43,748 nucleotides of DNA from an uncultured bacterium (GTDB lineage Bacteria; Verrucomicrobiota; Kiritimatiellia; RFP12; UBA1067): contig URIT01000009.1 of NCBI GenBank assembly GCA_900547945.1, forward strand, positions 1 through 43,748. The letters run 5' to 3'. A program made the translations under genes and the position numbers. The notes beneath the pieces were generated by a model that saw nothing but the letters and a program-made list of their open reading frames with translations, was not told where the DNA came from and did not search any database. Below are positions 1 to 8,418 of the stretch, one piece after another; positions within the stretch are counted from its first letter, which is position 1, and each line of letters begins with the position of its first letter.

Positions 1-1
1 C

Positions 2-1237
2 ATGGAACGCCCCGCGCGCGAGCTTTCCGCCGCCGAGCAGGCGCGCGCCGAGGACCGCGCCGCGAAGGCGGCGGACCGTCTGGCGGCCGAGAAGAAGCCG
101 ACGCCGCCCGCGCCGACCTCGATGCTCGTCGACGAGAAGGTGGTGGAGGCGAAGCGCGAGGCCGTGCGCGCGCTCCGCGACGACACGACGGCGCAGGGCC
201 GCGCATTCCACGAGAACGTCTCGCTCGGGTTGGGCGCCTGGATCGATCCCGCCAATCCGGGGCGCAAGTATTTCCGCATCGTCGTCTCCAGCCGCGCCGA
301 AAAGCCGCTGCCGGTCGTCTCAAAGGACATGGTCTTCCTGATGGACGCCTCCGGGTCGATTGCCAACGACCGTCTGAAGGCCTGCCGCAAGGCCGTCTCC
401 ACCGCGCTCCGCCTCCTCAACACGGGCGACCGCTTCAACGTGATCGCCTTCCGCGACAAGTTCTCCTACGCCTTCCCCGAGACGGCGTGGATGGAGGTGT
501 CGCAGGAGGCGTTCGAGAAGGCCGACGCCTGGATGGCGCGGCTCACGGCGCACGGGCAGACGGACGTCTTCCGCACGCTGCGCGGCGTGCTGGCGATGCC
601 CCGCGACCCGTCGCGCCCCGTCGTCGCGCTCGTCATCACGGACGGCGAGGCGACGAGCGGCATGACGCGCAGCGCCGAGATCATCTCGAAGTTCTCGGAA
701 CTCAACGGCGGGCTCATCTCGATCTTCATGTACGGCGTGAAGGGGAACGCGAACGCCTACCTGATGGACATGCTCACGCGCTGCAACCGGGGGACCTGGG
801 CGCGGCACGAGGGGCTGCGCTGGTCGGCGGCCGCCGGGATTCCGGCACTCGCGATGAAGTTCCAGCGCCCCGTCCTCGCCGACATCTCCGTCCTCTTCTC
901 GGCCTCGTCGCGGGCCGAGACCTACCCGCAGCTCGTCTCGAACCTCTGCGAGGACGAGCCGATCGAGATATATGGGAGCTGCCCGGCCGACCAGAAGGAT
1001 CTCGTCTTCTCCCTGCGCGGGCTCAACGGCGCGATGGTGTTCGAGAACATGTTCCGCCTTCCGTTCGCGAAGGCCGAGAAGATGGGGCCGGAGGTCAAGA
1101 CCGCCTGGGCGCAGCGTCGCCTCTATGCGCTCATTGCCGCCTACACGGCCCGCCCCGACGCACGCCTCCTCAAGGATTTGCGCGCGTTTGCGGACGCCTA
1201 CCAGATCCAGATTCCCTACGAGCGGGAAATGCGATAG
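2..1237 (+). CDS. von Willebrand factor A domain protein (5' end probably outside window)
   Basis: A vWA fold protein of at least 411 residues. The metal-ion-dependent adhesion site is complete: DASGS at about residues 115-119, the Thr of GQTDV near 187, and the Asp of ITDGEAT near 214. About 110 charged, Ala-rich residues precede the domain. After it comes a beta-rich region and a helical tail ending near IQIPYEREMR, an arrangement seen in secreted VIT/vWA proteins. The apparent ATG at base 2 has no visible upstream context, so the real start probably lies before the window. vWA proteins of this type bind ligands or assemble complexes through a divalent metal; the partner cannot be deduced. 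It is followed after 31 bases by a small secreted protein, possibly in the same operon. Confidence 0.8.
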   Translation: MERPARELSAAEQARAEDRAAKAADRLAAEKKPTPPAPTSMLVDEKVVEAKREAVRALRDDTTAQGRAFHENVSLGLGAWIDPANPGRKYFRIVVSSRAEKPLPVVSKDMVFLMDASGSIANDRLKACRKAVSTALRLLNTGDRFNVIAFRDKFSYAFPETAWMEVSQEAFEKADAWMARLTAHGQTDVFRTLRGVLAMPRDPSRPVVALVITDGEATSGMTRSAEIISKFSELNGGLISIFMYGVKGNANAYLMDMLTRCNRGTWARHEGLRWSAAAGIPALAMKFQRPVLADISVLFSASSRAETYPQLVSNLCEDEPIEIYGSCPADQKDLVFSLRGLNGAMVFENMFRLPFAKAEKMGPEVKTAWAQRRLYALIAAYTARPDARLLKDLRAFADAYQIQIPYEREMR

Positions 1238-1268
1238 ACACCGGTAACCGAGAAAAAGAAAAAACGAT

Positions 1269-1964
1269 ATGAAAATGAGATTTCTAATGGGGGGGCTGCT
1301 GGCCGCGTGCGCGGTGTGCGCCGAGGGGGTGCCGAGCGCGTTCCGCCACAAGGTGGCCCTCATCGCCGGATTCTGCGAGGGGTCCGAGAAGGCCGCGTCG
1401 GTGCGGCGGTTCGCGGCGGCGTATACGGACAGCCACGGCGCGTCGTTCGTCTTCGCGACGAAGACGCGGCCCGGGTCGGACCGCTTCCGCGTGCTGGACG
1501 CCGCGGGCGCGGTCGTGTACGAGGGCGAGGACGACCGCGAGGCCGAGGCCGCCGTCGTCAACGCCCTGACGGACATGCCCGTCCCCGGCCAGCTCATCAA
1601 CGGCGTCGTCCTGAAGAAGTTCAAGAGCTGCCAGAAGACCTTCGTGATGGGGAAGGTCAAGGCCGAGGGATCGGGGCTCGCCCCGTTCAAGGCCGCCCTC
1701 AAGAGCCGGAAGCCCGCCGAGGTGGAGGAGGCCCAGGCGATTCTCGACTCCATCGCGGCGGCCAAGAAGAACCTGGAGATGTGGATTGCGGACGACCTTG
1801 CCGCCAACGACAAGGGGGCCGCCCTGCGGGACCTGATGTGGTTCTGCAAGACGTGGCCGTCCGAGAAGGGGAAGTACGAGGCCGACTACAAGCGGTTGCT
1901 GGCCGACCCCGAGGCTGTCAAGGCCGCGAAGGCGCTTCTCGCGCCGCCGAAGAAGCACCGCTGA
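1269..1964 (+). CDS. Hypothetical secreted protein, 231 aa
   Basis: Not recognised. The N-terminus MKMRFLMGGLLAACAVCAEG is a clear signal peptide with cleavage probably after CAEG or the preceding Ala, so the protein is exported. Residues 20-100 look like an alpha/beta fold (VALIAGFCEG, VFATKTRPGSDRFRVLD, VVYEGED). Residues 125-231 are helical and Lys/Ala-rich. Two cysteines (FCEG and KSCQK) remain in the mature part, and a thioredoxin-like fold is possible but unproven. There is no good ribosome-binding site before 1269; an in-frame ATG at 1275 is an alternative start. It lies between the vWA gene and ribBA with short gaps (31 and 13 bases). Confidence 0.7.
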   Translation: MKMRFLMGGLLAACAVCAEGVPSAFRHKVALIAGFCEGSEKAASVRRFAAAYTDSHGASFVFATKTRPGSDRFRVLDAAGAVVYEGEDDREAEAAVVNALTDMPVPGQLINGVVLKKFKSCQKTFVMGKVKAEGSGLAPFKAALKSRKPAEVEEAQAILDSIAAAKKNLEMWIADDLAANDKGAALRDLMWFCKTWPSEKGKYEADYKRLLADPEAVKAAKALLAPPKKHR

Positions 1965-1977
1965 AGGGAAGGCGAAG

Positions 1978-3168
1978 ATGCCATTTGATTCCGTCGAAGA
2001 ATGCCTCGCCGCGCTGAGGCGTGGCGAGATCGTCGTGGTCACGGACGACGAGGACCGCGAGAACGAGGGCGACTGCATCTGCGCCGCCGAGTTCGCGACG
2101 ACCGAGAACGTCAACTTCATGGCGACCTACGCGCGGGGCCTCATCTGCATGCCGATGTCGCGCGCCTGGTGCGAACGGCTCGACCTGCCGCAGATGGTGC
2201 AGCAGAATACGGACAACCACCAGACCGCCTTCACCGTCTCCATCGACGGCGTGGAGACGACGACGGGCATCTCCGCCGAAGAGCGGTCGATGACGGCGCG
2301 CGCGTGCGTGCGGGAGGGGGCGCGTCCGCAGGACTTCCGCCGTCCGGGGCACATGTTCCCGCTCCAGGCGCGTCCGGGTGGCGTGCTGCAGCGCGCCGGC
2401 CACACGGAGGCCGTGGTCGACCTCTGCCGCCTCGCGGGGCTCAAGGAGGTGGGCCTCTGCTGCGAGATCATGAAGGACGACGGGCGCATGGCGCGCCTCC
2501 CCGACATCGCGGCGTTCGCGCGGCGGCACGGGCTCAAGTTCATGACGATCGCCGACCTGATCGCCTACCGCCGCCGCACCGAGAAGCTCGTCGCGCGCGT
2601 GGAGGAGGTCGACCTGCCGACGGACTACGGCCACTTCCGCCTCCGCATGTACCGCAGCATGCCGGACGGCCTCGAACACCTCGCGCTCATCAAGGGCGAC
2701 CTCTCCGGCGAGCCGCCGCCGCTCGTGCGCGTCCACTCCGAGTGCTTCACGGGCGACGTCCTCGCCTCCGAGCGCTGCGACTGCGGCCACCAGCTCCACA
2801 ACGCCATGCGCATGATCGAGAAGGAGGGGCGCGGCGCCGTCCTCTACATGCGCCAGGAGGGGCGCGGCATCGGCCTCGCGAACAAGCTCCATGCCTACAA
2901 GTGGCAGGAAAAGGGGCTCGACACGGTGGAGGCGAACGTCAAGCTCGGCTTCGCGCCGGATCTGCGCGACTACGGCGTGGGGGCGCAGATCCTCGTCGAC
3001 CTCGGCCTCTCCAAGATCCGCCTCCTCACGAACAACCCCTGCAAGATCAAGGGCCTCGCCGGCTACGGCATCGAGATCGTCGAGCGCGTGCCGATCGTCG
3101 TCGACGCGACGGCCTTCGACAAGCGCTACCTCGACACGAAGCGCGAGAAGATGGGGCACCTGATCTAG
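1978..3168 (+). CDS. ribBA: Bifunctional 3,4-dihydroxy-2-butanone-4-phosphate synthase / GTP cyclohydrolase II
   Basis: 396 residues, the normal length for a RibBA fusion. The N-terminal half makes the four-carbon unit of riboflavin from ribulose 5-phosphate; DDEDRENEGD near residues 22-31 is the acidic metal-binding signature, and the conserved GHMFPL and RAGHTEA segments follow. The C-terminal half opens the imidazole ring of GTP: RVHSECFTGDVLASERCDCG carries the three zinc cysteines, followed by YMRQEGRGIGL and the LLTNNP segment. A purine-rich ribosome-binding site (GAAGGGAAGG) sits just before the ATG. The second riboflavin gene, ribE, lies 2.9 kb downstream, separated by two secreted-protein genes. 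No FMN riboswitch is visible upstream, so the gene is probably read from further upstream. Confidence 0.96.
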   Translation: MPFDSVEECLAALRRGEIVVVTDDEDRENEGDCICAAEFATTENVNFMATYARGLICMPMSRAWCERLDLPQMVQQNTDNHQTAFTVSIDGVETTTGISAEERSMTARACVREGARPQDFRRPGHMFPLQARPGGVLQRAGHTEAVVDLCRLAGLKEVGLCCEIMKDDGRMARLPDIAAFARRHGLKFMTIADLIAYRRRTEKLVARVEEVDLPTDYGHFRLRMYRSMPDGLEHLALIKGDLSGEPPPLVRVHSECFTGDVLASERCDCGHQLHNAMRMIEKEGRGAVLYMRQEGRGIGLANKLHAYKWQEKGLDTVEANVKLGFAPDLRDYGVGAQILVDLGLSKIRLLTNNPCKIKGLAGYGIEIVERVPIVVDATAFDKRYLDTKREKMGHLI

Positions 3169-3195
3169 CCGGTGAACCGTAAACGGAGGGATGCG

Positions 3196-5340
3196 ATGAG
3201 GAACCTGTCTCGGAGAGGGCGTCGGCTGGCCGCAGGACTGGTCTGCGGACTGGTCGGCGTGGGATGCTTCGCGGCCGAGGTGGCCGGACCTGCCGCCGTG
3301 CCGTACGTGACGGGGGCGGTGTTCGGCGCGCCCCTGAAGGTGGAGGGGGCGGGCGACCGCGCGATGGCGCTCGCGCTGGAGGGCGACGTCCTCTACGCGG
3401 GGTGCGGGCCGCAGCTCGTCGTCTTCGACGTGAAGGAGCCGCTCGCGCCGCGCCGCCTCGGCGCCGTCGGCGGCTTCGGCGAGATTCGCCAGATCGCGGC
3501 CGAGAAGGGGATGGCCTACGTTGCGACGCGCGAATCGGGGCTCTGGATCGTCGATGCATCCGATCCCGCGCGCCCGCGCGTCCGCTCGCGCTTCGACTGC
3601 TGCGAGCTTGCGACGGGCGTGGACGTGGCGGGCGACGTCGTCTTCCTCGGGCAGCGCCAGAACGGCGTGGAGTTCATCGACGTGTCGGACCCCGACCGTC
3701 CCGCGCACATCGCGATGCGCAAGACGGACGAAAGCCAGAGCGTGAAGTACCGCGACGGCTACCTCTACTCCGGCGACTGGGGCTCGGGCCGGCTCACCGT
3801 CTTCGACGTCCGCGACCTGCGGAACATCCGGCAGGTCGCCTACGTGCCGCTCTGGGGCTACGGCGACGGCGTCTGGCTGAAGGGGCGGTATCTCTATGCC
3901 GCGACGGGGCACCACGCGAAGAACCGCGACTTCGCGACGCTCCCGTTCAAGCCCGTCGACACGCCCGAGATCCGGAAGTTCGGCAAGCTGGACGCCGGGT
4001 CCGGCTGCGGACACGGCCTCGACGTCTTCGACATCTCCGACCCGGCGTCGCCGAAGCGCGTCGGCCGTGCGGACTTCCCGCCGTTCTACGCGCGCGGGCT
4101 CGACATGTGGACGCCGCGCACGAGCGCGAACGCCGACGTCGTCTTCGTCGCCCAGACGCACAACGGCCTCTTCGCCGTCGACTGCGCCGACCCGGCGCGG
4201 CCGAAGATCCTGGACCGCTGGGTCTTCCCGCTCGCGGACCATCCCGAATGGCCGAGCTGCTGCATTGGCTCCGTCGCCGTCGGGAACGGTTGCGTCTACG
4301 TCGCGGGCCTGGGCTGTGGCGTGCAGGTCCTCCCCGCGAAATGCGCCGCGCAGGAGACGTTCCGCGCGGGCCCGCCGCCGCGCCACGCCGATTTCCGGGA
4401 ACCGTATCCGACGGACGGGGCGGCGTTTCACGTGTGGCGTCCGGCGAAGCCGGGCCAGGCGCGCGCCGTCGCGCTGCGGGGCGACGTCGTCTACGCGGCG
4501 TGCGGGGACGCGGGGCTCCATGTGCTGCGCATCCGCCCCGAGGGCGGCTTCGAGCGGCTTGGGGGGCTGCCGGAGCGCGTGCGCGTCTTCGACGTGCAGG
4601 TCGAGGGAAGCCGTCTCTACACGGCGGAGGGCCTGGACGGCTGGGGCGTCTACGAGCTGGACGGGCCGACGGGGTTCCGCGAGGTGGCGCGGCGGGCGCA
4701 TCTGGACGCCGTCCGCGACCCCGCCCTCTGGGTCTACAAGCCGTGCCCCGGCTTCATCGCGCTCTCCACGCGCCGGAACGGGGCGAGCCTCTTTGCCGAC
4801 ACCGACCTGCAGGCGGCGCGTCCCCTTGTGCGGGTCGGCGGCTGCCCGGGCTGGGACCGCTATCTGATGGATGCGCCCGTCGGGAAGGGGCGGTGGCTTG
4901 CGTACAACGCGGCGAACACCGCCCTGCGCTGGATCGACCTGGCGTCCGCGCCGAAGGTGAAGGTCGTTTCCACCGACAACAACCGCATCTCCCTTTACAA
5001 CGGCATCTGCCGCTTCTCGGACGACCTCGCCTTCGCGACGAGTGGCACGGGCTACCTCTTCCTGAAGCCGGGGGAATGCGATCCGGCGGACGGCTCCAAG
5101 TGGAAGGCGCAGCCCTTTCCCGGCATGGCGATGGCGGGCATTCCGCGCGTCTCGCCCAGGAAGCGCGTCGTCCTGACGGAACGCATCCGCCGCCGGATCG
5201 GTCTGTGGGACTTCGCGGACCCGGATCTGCCGAAGTTCCTCGGGTGTTGGACCGTTTCGGGGAATCCCGGCATCGCCGCGTTCCATCGGGAGCGGATCGT
5301 CGTCCCCTGCGGCTACCAGGGCGTCCTGCTCCAGAAGTAG
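3196..5340 (+). CDS. Secreted LVIVD-repeat (beta-propeller) protein
   Basis: 714 residues from the chosen start. An in-frame GTG at 3172 is possible, but the ATG at 3196 has a GGAGGG ribosome-binding site 5 bases upstream and begins directly with a signal peptide (MRNLSRRGRRLAAGLVCGLV...CFAAEVA). The body is built of repeats of the LVIVD type: VVFDVKEPLAPRRLG, LWIVDASDPARPRV, VEFIDVSDPDRPA, LDVFDISDPASPKRVG, LFAVDCADPARPKIL. Each is a beta-propeller blade, so a propeller scaffold is likely. A second, more divergent set occupies residues 430-714. Such exported propellers usually serve in binding; no catalytic residues are recognisable. It sits between ribBA and an SGNH hydrolase gene. Confidence 0.85.
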   Translation: MRNLSRRGRRLAAGLVCGLVGVGCFAAEVAGPAAVPYVTGAVFGAPLKVEGAGDRAMALALEGDVLYAGCGPQLVVFDVKEPLAPRRLGAVGGFGEIRQIAAEKGMAYVATRESGLWIVDASDPARPRVRSRFDCCELATGVDVAGDVVFLGQRQNGVEFIDVSDPDRPAHIAMRKTDESQSVKYRDGYLYSGDWGSGRLTVFDVRDLRNIRQVAYVPLWGYGDGVWLKGRYLYAATGHHAKNRDFATLPFKPVDTPEIRKFGKLDAGSGCGHGLDVFDISDPASPKRVGRADFPPFYARGLDMWTPRTSANADVVFVAQTHNGLFAVDCADPARPKILDRWVFPLADHPEWPSCCIGSVAVGNGCVYVAGLGCGVQVLPAKCAAQETFRAGPPPRHADFREPYPTDGAAFHVWRPAKPGQARAVALRGDVVYAACGDAGLHVLRIRPEGGFERLGGLPERVRVFDVQVEGSRLYTAEGLDGWGVYELDGPTGFREVARRAHLDAVRDPALWVYKPCPGFIALSTRRNGASLFADTDLQAARPLVRVGGCPGWDRYLMDAPVGKGRWLAYNAANTALRWIDLASAPKVKVVSTDNNRISLYNGICRFSDDLAFATSGTGYLFLKPGECDPADGSKWKAQPFPGMAMAGIPRVSPRKRVVLTERIRRRIGLWDFADPDLPKFLGCWTVSGNPGIAAFHRERIVVPCGYQGVLLQK

Positions 5341-5343
5341 ATG

Positions 5344-5352
5344 TGCTATACG
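5344..5352 (+). promoter_or_regulatory. Extended -10 promoter element (TGCTATACG)
   Basis: TG-C-TATACG lies immediately after the stop of the LVIVD gene and before the SGNH hydrolase gene. It matches the extended -10 pattern seen in front of several other genes in this window. There is no convincing -35. It would give a leader of about 29 bases to the ATG at 5388. Confidence 0.35.
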
Positions 5353-5387
5353 AACCGAAAATGAAGTCAGAAAAGAGGATGAACGAG

Positions 5388-6068
5388 ATGAGGAAGACGG
5401 TTTGCGCGGTTTTGACGGGGGTGTTGGCGTGCGGCGCATGGGCGGCGGATCCGTGCCCCGTGGGGGAGAACGTGCGCGGGCACGAGAACATCGAGTGGTC
5501 CGTCGGCTATGCGTTCCACCTGACGGACGCGAACAAGGCGCTGCCGCGCGTGCTGCTGGTGGGCGACTCGATCTGCAACGGCTACCAGGGCACGGTGCAG
5601 AAGCTGCTCGACGGCAAGGTGAACGTGAGCTACTGGGTGAGCAGCTACTGCCTCACGATGCCCGCCTACCGGAAGCTGCTGGACGTCTACCTCGGCGAGG
5701 CGACATACGACGTCATCCACTTCAACAACGGCCTCCACTCGCTGGGGACGGACCCCGCGACGTGGGAGCGGAGCTTCCGGGAGACGCTGGCGTTCATCCG
5801 CGCGCGCCAGCCGCAGGCGAAGCTCGTGTGGTGCAGCTCGACGCCGCTCAAGGACCCGAAGCTCACCGCGAAGGCGAAGGCCCTCAACGACCGGGCCGCC
5901 AAGGTCGTGGCCGAGCAGGGGGGGATGGCCGTGGACGACCTCTTCGCGCTCCTCGATCCGCTCGACCGCGCGGCGAACTGGAGCGACGTCTTCCACCACA
6001 AGGGGCCGGTGCGCGAGAAGGAGGCCGCCCAGGTCGCCGCCTCCGTCCTCGCCGCGCTCGGGAAGTAG
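5388..6068 (+). CDS. Secreted SGNH/GDSL-family hydrolase (probable carbohydrate esterase)
   Basis: 226 residues from ATG 5388, chosen because AGAGG lies 9 bases upstream and the protein then opens with a clean signal peptide (MRKTVCAVLTGVLACGAWAA). In-frame ATGs at 5361 and 5379 are alternatives. Block I of the SGNH family is VLLVGDSICNGYQ with nucleophile Ser61. HFNNGLHS gives a block III-like Asn, and DVFHHKG (D200, H203) supplies the C-terminal Asp-x-x-His pair. Members remove acyl groups from sugars or lipids; an exported one near glycosidase genes suggests a sugar deacylase, which is inference. It is followed at 3 bases by ribE. Confidence 0.85.
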   Translation: MRKTVCAVLTGVLACGAWAADPCPVGENVRGHENIEWSVGYAFHLTDANKALPRVLLVGDSICNGYQGTVQKLLDGKVNVSYWVSSYCLTMPAYRKLLDVYLGEATYDVIHFNNGLHSLGTDPATWERSFRETLAFIRARQPQAKLVWCSSTPLKDPKLTAKAKALNDRAAKVVAEQGGMAVDDLFALLDPLDRAANWSDVFHHKGPVREKEAAQVAASVLAALGK

Positions 6069-6070
6069 GC

Positions 6071-6727
6071 ATGTTCACGGGGCTGGTCCAGAAGGTCGGC
6101 CGGGTCACGCGCGTCTCGCGGGGACGCGGACTCGTCCTCGAATTCCAGTTCGACCCGTGGCCCGAACCGCTCGTGAAGGGCGAGAGCGTGGCGGTGAACG
6201 GCGTGTGCCTGACGGTGTGCGCCTGCGACGCGACGCGCTTCACGGCGGACGTGCTGGGCGAGACGGAGCGGCGCACGGGGCTCGCCGGGCTGCTGCCGGG
6301 CGCGCGCGTGAACCTGGAGCGCGCGATGAAGGCCGGCGACCGCTTCGGCGGACACGTCGTGCAGGGGCACGTGGACGGACGCGGCACGGTCGCGGCGAAG
6401 ATCGCGAAGGGGCGCGACTTCGCCCTTCGGATTTCCTGTCCGCGCGCCATCGCCGCCGCGACGGTGCTGAAGGGCTCCATCGCCGTCAACGGCGTGTCGC
6501 TCACCGTGAGCGGGCTCGGGGACGACTGGCTGCAGGTGGACGTGATTCCGACGACGGCGGCGGAGACGAACCTCGGCCTGGTAAAGGTCGGCGATGCGGT
6601 GAACCTGGAGAGCGACGTCCTCGGGAAGTATGCGATCCGCCGCGCGGAAACGGTGGACGAGGACGCGGCGCGTCCCGCCTCCGGCGGCCTCACCCTGGAG
6701 AAACTGGCGGAGAACGGATTCCTATGA
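6071..6727 (+). CDS. ribE: Riboflavin synthase, alpha chain
   Basis: 218 residues, typical length. It dismutates two 6,7-dimethyl-8-ribityllumazine molecules to riboflavin. The N-terminus MFTGLVQ is diagnostic. The two lumazine-binding half-domains are visible as an internal duplication: GESVAVNGVCLTV (first half) and GSIAVNGVSLTV (second half), with GGHVVQGHVDG between them. The protein ends in a divergent tail of about 20 residues. The start is 2 bases after the SGNH hydrolase stop, and the stop codon overlaps the next ATG (ATGA), indicating translational coupling. ribD and ribH are not in the window. Confidence 0.96.
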   Translation: MFTGLVQKVGRVTRVSRGRGLVLEFQFDPWPEPLVKGESVAVNGVCLTVCACDATRFTADVLGETERRTGLAGLLPGARVNLERAMKAGDRFGGHVVQGHVDGRGTVAAKIAKGRDFALRISCPRAIAAATVLKGSIAVNGVSLTVSGLGDDWLQVDVIPTTAAETNLGLVKVGDAVNLESDVLGKYAIRRAETVDEDAARPASGGLTLEKLAENGFL

Positions 6728-7572
6728 GCCCCGCCGTCGCCAGAACCGTGACGGGCTTCGCCCTCGCGGCGCTCGCCGCAGGGGGCTGGTGGTGCCAGCG
6801 TAGCGGAGAAGAGGCCAAGGCCGAACAGACCGCCGCCCCCTCGCCGGCGGCCGAGATGATCGTGGCCGGGCTGGGCGGCTTCCGGAGCATCGTGGCGGAG
6901 GTCGTCTGGTTCCGGGCGGACCGCCTGCAGGACGAGGGCCGCTACGCGGAACTCGCCCAGCTCTCCACCTGGCTGACGTACCTGGAGCCGCATACGCCCG
7001 AGGTCTGGTCCTACGCCGCCTGGAACCTCGCCTACAACATCTCGGTGACCATGCCCACGCCGGCGGACCGCTGGCGCTGGGTCGAGGCGGGCATCCGCCT
7101 TCTGCGGGACGACGGATTGCGCCTGAACCCGCGCGATCCCGTGCTCCACCGCGAACTCGCGTGGCTGTTCCTGCAGAAACTTGGCGGCGCGCTGGACGAG
7201 GCGGGCGCCTACTACCGCGCGGAATGGAAGACGCGCATCGAGACGCTGCGCGCGGCGGGGCGGCTCGACGACGTGGGCCTTGAGCCGGCGCGCATGGCGG
7301 CCATCGATGCCGAATACGGCGCGCAGGACTGGACGGATCCGCTCGCGACGGCGCTCTACTGGGGCGTGCGGGGGCTGGAGTTCGCCACGACGCCCGAAGC
7401 GCGACAGGACCTGCGCCAGATCGTCTACCAGGCCCTCATGCTGGAGGCGCGCCAGGACGCCCGCTTCGCACCGCGCGCCTTGAAGGAGATGCGCGCGGCC
7501 TACATCGAGCGTCCGTCGCCGTTCCTGCAGCAGATCATCGAAAAATTCCGCTCTCGCTTCGGCCTGGACTGA
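6724..7572 (+). CDS. TPR-like membrane-anchored hypothetical protein
   Basis: 282 residues, start overlapping the ribE stop as ATGA. A single N-terminal hydrophobic stretch (VTGFALAALAAGGWW) suggests a membrane anchor or uncleaved signal. The rest is almost entirely helical and aromatic-rich, with segments spaced like tetratricopeptide repeats (AELAQLSTWLTYLEPHTPEVWSYAAWNLAYNIS, then LLRDDGLRLNPRDPVLHRELAWLFLQKLGGALDEAGAYYRAEW). The motif GGFRSIVAEVVWFRADRLQDEGRYAEL resembles a recurrent hypothetical family of PVC bacteria that I recognise only by appearance. No enzyme motif is visible. It is the last gene before the lower-GC AbiE island. Confidence 0.75.
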   Translation: MSPAVARTVTGFALAALAAGGWWCQRSGEEAKAEQTAAPSPAAEMIVAGLGGFRSIVAEVVWFRADRLQDEGRYAELAQLSTWLTYLEPHTPEVWSYAAWNLAYNISVTMPTPADRWRWVEAGIRLLRDDGLRLNPRDPVLHRELAWLFLQKLGGALDEAGAYYRAEWKTRIETLRAAGRLDDVGLEPARMAAIDAEYGAQDWTDPLATALYWGVRGLEFATTPEARQDLRQIVYQALMLEARQDARFAPRALKEMRAAYIERPSPFLQQIIEKFRSRFGLD

Positions 7573-7787
7573 CGTAACGATCCCGAAGGCAGGAGGCCGG
7601 ATGAGGGCCCCCGAAGCATCTCCCTTGGCCTCTGCGATGTGGATTCTTCAGGGAGTTCGTACGCCGCGCTGTATCTGCGCGACCGTCGGCTTGGCGCGCG
7701 CTGTACCCGCGCCGCCCTCGGCAGGAAACTTTCCCGCGTGCCGATGACTTCGGTTTGAAAACGGTGAAACAATGACAGGACCGTGTG

Positions 7788-7824
7788 TCTCATGCGGAGA
7801 ATATGATATAATGTCCGCATGAGA
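7788..7824 (+). promoter_or_regulatory. AbiE promoter with flanking inverted-repeat operator
   Basis: TCTCATGCGGA (7788-7798) and TCCGCATGAGA (7814-7824) form a perfect 11-bp inverted repeat with a 15-base spacer. The spacer contains a consensus -10, TATAAT (7807-7812). The abiEi start codon (7819) lies inside the right arm, 6 bases after the -10, so the transcript would be essentially leaderless. AbiEi antitoxins are known to repress their own promoter by binding inverted repeats, so this is very likely the autoregulatory site. No good -35 is seen. Confidence 0.8.
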
Positions 7825-8418
7825 ACAACGATAAAGGGACGGATGCGGCAAGAGGTTGCACGGGGGCGACCGCTTGTTCGTGAAGAACTGATCCGGCGTG
7901 GATTCCGTGGCAACACGCTGTCTGAGATGACGGCACGCGGTGTGCTGTATCGTGTCGCACAAGGTGTCTATGCCCCATGTGCCGGCGCTGTGTCCGAATG
8001 GTTTGACTATGAACTGGCAAGCAAGGTCATCCCGCAGGGGGTGTTTACGCTTTTCTCCGCCCTGCGTCTTCATGGCCTCACGGATGAGAATCCGCAGCGT
8101 ATGACGATGGCAATTCCCACAAATGCGCATCCGGTCAAGAGTACCCTGCCAATCAACTTTGTATATATGAAACCAGACCTTCTCGCACGAGATGTCGTGG
8201 AGAAGATGTCGAACGGAACGGCGCTACGTGTCTTCACGGTGGAACGAACACTGGCCGAATGCTTCAAGCATCGGAACAAGATCGGTGTCGACGTTGCGGT
8301 TGCCGCCTTACGCGAGGCTACGCAAAAAGGCCTTGTCGATTTTGCTCAACTTGGACGGGTGTTTCTGGTCTGTCGAATGCTTCGCATCGCGCAACCGTAT
8401 CTGGAGGGCCTGTCATGA
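7819..8418 (+). CDS. abiEi: Type IV toxin-antitoxin antitoxin, AbiEi family
   Basis: 199 residues. The N-terminus (about 1-65) is a winged helix: RPLVREELIRRGFRGNTLSEMTARGVLYRVAQGVYA is the classic 'turn, recognition helix, GxY wing' pattern of AbiEi. Residues 65-199 form the AbiEi C-terminal domain, with HGLTDENP, MAIPTNAHPV and LRVFTVERTLAECFKHRNKIG. In this family the protein acts as transcriptional autorepressor and neutralises AbiEii. The start is fixed by a TATAAT box 6 bases upstream and by the operator. The stop overlaps the toxin start (ATGA). Base composition is visibly lower in GC than the neighbours, indicating horizontal acquisition. Confidence 0.9.
   Translation: MRTTIKGRMRQEVARGRPLVREELIRRGFRGNTLSEMTARGVLYRVAQGVYAPCAGAVSEWFDYELASKVIPQGVFTLFSALRLHGLTDENPQRMTMAIPTNAHPVKSTLPINFVYMKPDLLARDVVEKMSNGTALRVFTVERTLAECFKHRNKIGVDVAVAALREATQKGLVDFAQLGRVFLVCRMLRIAQPYLEGLS

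Noticed and set aside
1238..1977. FMN riboswitch upstream of ribBA
   Set aside because: The gap before ribBA is only 13 bases and the upstream gene is coding throughout; no conserved RFN elements are seen.
3264..5360. In-frame extension of the SGNH hydrolase upstream through the LVIVD gene
   Set aside because: The upstream part is an Arg-rich shadow of the LVIVD gene; the hydrolase has its own start, ribosome-binding site and signal peptide.
1918..5439. Very long open frame on the minus strand opposite ribBA and the LVIVD gene
   Set aside because: It is Arg/His/Asp-rich, low-complexity translation of the antisense of real genes. In GC-rich DNA such frames remain open by chance; no signal or domain is visible.
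7573..7800. Attachment-site repeat of the tRNA-Arg 3' end
   Set aside because: Only a short match (ACAGG) to the tRNA end occurs; this is expected by chance.
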